IMG/VR virus record: IMGVR_UViG_3300032285_001882
Span: 1-30,687 of that record
Strand: one strand, 5' to 3'
Source: a virus
DNA: 30,687 nucleotides
In this document: piece after piece, positions 29,201-30,687 of the stretch
Layout of the letters: each line of letters starts with the position of its first letter
How positions within the stretch are numbered: position 1 is the stretch's first letter
Notes under the pieces: generated by a model
Seen by the model: the letters and a program-made list of their open reading frames with translations, nothing else
Databases searched by the model: none
Told to the model about the DNA's origin: nothing
Translations under genes and position numbers: made by a program

Positions 29201-30687
29201 TGACTCGCCACGATAAAAAGTTCACCGATGCACTCAACGACTTTGACGATATGTCAGAATTGGTTGATGCGTTCATTGACCGGGTTGACCTTGTAGGTAA
29301 AGCCGCAAACGGTCACCGTTTCATTCTTGCCAAGAGTGATTCAAACAACATGCTTCCCGCCGAACTGGTTAGGGATTTGATTGCGAAAGCGAATGAGGAA
29401 ACAATGCCTGAAGTAACTGAAGAGGTAGCAAAGGCTGACCTCGACGCCAACACCATCCTTGCCGACGCTGTTGCCGCTGGCGACACTGACGAGGTTGGTT
29501 CTGCCGCATGGGAGTCGGTCGATTCTGAGACTGCCGCCAAGTGGGCTGCCATTCTTGGTCGCGCCAAGACCGCTATCTGCGAGTTGAAGGAACGCGAAAA
29601 GATGGAGCGTGACGAAATCGGTGAGGACAACGATGACGAAATTGACGGTCTCCACGATGCTGTTGATGCTATCGACTTCGCTATCGCCATTCTTGCTCCT
29701 TTCGCTGTTCACGAGGCTGCCGAGGCTGACATGGCTGGCGACCTTCTGAAGTCTGAGGACATTCGTGAGGAACTGGTGAAGGCTGGTCGTTCGCTGTCGA
29801 GCGCAAACGAGTCGGCTTTGCGTGCTGCCTCTGAAGCCATCTCAAAGGTTCTTGACTCGCTCCCCGCACCTGTCAAGGTTGAGGGCGAAACCGACCTTGG
29901 TGCTGACGCCGAGAAGCCTGAACCTGTCACCATCGACGACGACAAGGCTGACGACAAGGCTGTTGCCAAGACTCGCGCTGAGGAAATCATCGACCTCGCC
30001 ATTGAGGAAGTTGAGAAGGGCGACGACAAGGACATTGAGGAACTTGCTGTCCCTGACGAGGAGATTGTCAAGGCTGGCGTTGTCGCTGAAATGTCTGACG
30101 ATGACCTCGCCCGTCTCGCACTTACCGGTGTTGATTCGGAGCGTAAGGAAGCACTTCAGGAGATTGGTCTCCGCTCACTAACCTCTCACATGAAGCACGA
30201 GGCTGAGGAAACTCCCGCCGAGGAAGCTATCGAAGAGGCTGCCGAAGAGGAAACCCCCGAGGATGTCGCAGTTGATGAAGCTGCCGACATGAACGAGGAG
30301 GACGGTGCAATCACCGAACCTGCTGAGGAAGACATTGAACCCGCTAACCCTGACGAGGTTGGCACTTCTGCCAGTGCAGAACTCACTAAGACTCGCGGAC
30401 TTAAGAAGTCTGTGAAAGCAAAGAAGGTTGAGAAGTTGGTGAAAGAAGCCCGCGATGAAGAGAGCGACAAGTATGCCGCTATCATCAAGGGGCTTGAGGA
30501 CCGAATCGCAACACTCGAAGCACCCGCACCATCGAAGGTACTCACCAACGGAGCTTTGCCTCCAGAGCACATGCTTCGCGGTCAGAACGCTGGCGCACCA
30601 ACCATTGGTGACGCTTCCGCTCTCCGCAAGGCTATCGATGACGCACCCGACGCAGTAAGCAAGTCTGAAGCTAGTGAAGCAATGCGA
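29200..30687 (+). CDS. Acidic scaffold-like capsid assembly protein (3' partial)
   Basis: The ATG overlaps the protease stop (TAATG) and the frame stays open to the window end, giving at least 496 residues. Near residue 28 it reads RVDLVGKAANGHRFILAKSD, the pattern that opens scaffold or XkdF-type C-terminal regions. Most of the rest is Glu/Asp/Ala-rich and helical (AEEAIEEAAEEETPEDVAVD), with a coiled segment late on (KYAAIIKGLEDRIATLEAPA). Strong acidity and low complexity fit an internal scaffold that the protease would digest. The major capsid gene is expected just beyond the window. It may also contain other head-assembly domains past the edge. Confidence 0.75.
   Translation, partial: MTRHDKKFTDALNDFDDMSELVDAFIDRVDLVGKAANGHRFILAKSDSNNMLPAELVRDLIAKANEETMPEVTEEVAKADLDANTILADAVAAGDTDEVGSAAWESVDSETAAKWAAILGRAKTAICELKEREKMERDEIGEDNDDEIDGLHDAVDAIDFAIAILAPFAVHEAAEADMAGDLLKSEDIREELVKAGRSLSSANESALRAASEAISKVLDSLPAPVKVEGETDLGADAEKPEPVTIDDDKADDKAVAKTRAEEIIDLAIEEVEKGDDKDIEELAVPDEEIVKAGVVAEMSDDDLARLALTGVDSERKEALQEIGLRSLTSHMKHEAEETPAEEAIEEAAEEETPEDVAVDEAADMNEEDGAITEPAEEDIEPANPDEVGTSASAELTKTRGLKKSVKAKKVEKLVKEARDEESDKYAAIIKGLEDRIATLEAPAPSKVLTNGALPPEHMLRGQNAGAPTIGDASALRKAIDDAPDAVSKSEASEAMR

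Noticed and set aside
29313-30572. Several minus-strand Ser/Ala-rich frames opposite the scaffold-like gene
   Set aside because: They mirror the Glu/Ala-rich coding of the sense gene and have no ribosome-binding sites.

Overview
The window looks like about 30.7 kb of a tailed phage (siphovirus-type gene content) of an Actinobacterium. The evidence is the set of actinophage-style proteins: a Gp88-domain protein, DUF932, a RusA resolvase, an exonuclease/annealing pair, a MuF-type head protein and an XkdF-type protease. Other support comes from dense overlapping genes with ATGA, GTGA and TAATG junctions, frequent GTG/TTG starts, and GAAAGG or GGAGG Shine-Dalgarno (SD) sequences that fit the CCUCCUUUCU 16S tail. 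G+C is near one half by eye. No integrase, tRNA gene or CRISPR array was seen. The host cannot be named from the sequence.

Layout. (1) 1-1412, rightward: the end of a CHAP-type lysin carrying C-terminal membrane segments, two terminators, a repeat-rich leader and a small basic protein. (2) 1399-5536, leftward: two transcription units, each started by a near-identical promoter. They encode a secreted protein, an HTH protein, a DUF932 protein, a membrane zinc ribbon, a winged-helix protein, an SSB and several small unknowns. (3) 5576-5675: divergent promoters. (4) 5715-10472, rightward: recombination and replication (YqaJ-like exonuclease, Erf-like annealing protein, RusA, HNH, a replication protein with iteron-like DNA repeats inside its gene, a probable helicase-loader-type protein, an OB-fold protein). 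One small minus-strand gene is embedded here. (5) 10566-15203: a metallophosphoesterase and many small genes, including three tandem paralogues. (6) 15251-21649: Gp88-like protein, FmdB-type zinc ribbon, GalE-like epimerase, UDP-galactopyranose mutase, a cytidylyltransferase, a ParB-like protein and a two-domain glycosyltransferase. Together these look like a sugar-activation and transfer module. (7) 21654-30687: terminase small and large subunits, a portal-NUDIX-MuF fusion, a cassette of small promoter-driven genes, an XkdF-type protease and an acidic scaffold-like protein that runs off the window.

How it fits together. Seven copies of one promoter (TTTAC[A/T], 16-19 bp, TATAATGG) are each followed by a 35-46 nt C/A-rich leader ending in an [A/C]GAAAGGCA-type SD. 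They start the leftward units, the replication operon, and small-gene cassettes that also sit between structural genes. The likeliest unusual biology is the sugar module next to the two-domain glycosyltransferase, the portal-NUDIX-MuF fusion, the possible origin inside the replication gene, and a two-copy RNA element with a possible pseudoknot fold. Functions are inferred from motifs read by eye; no database search was possible.
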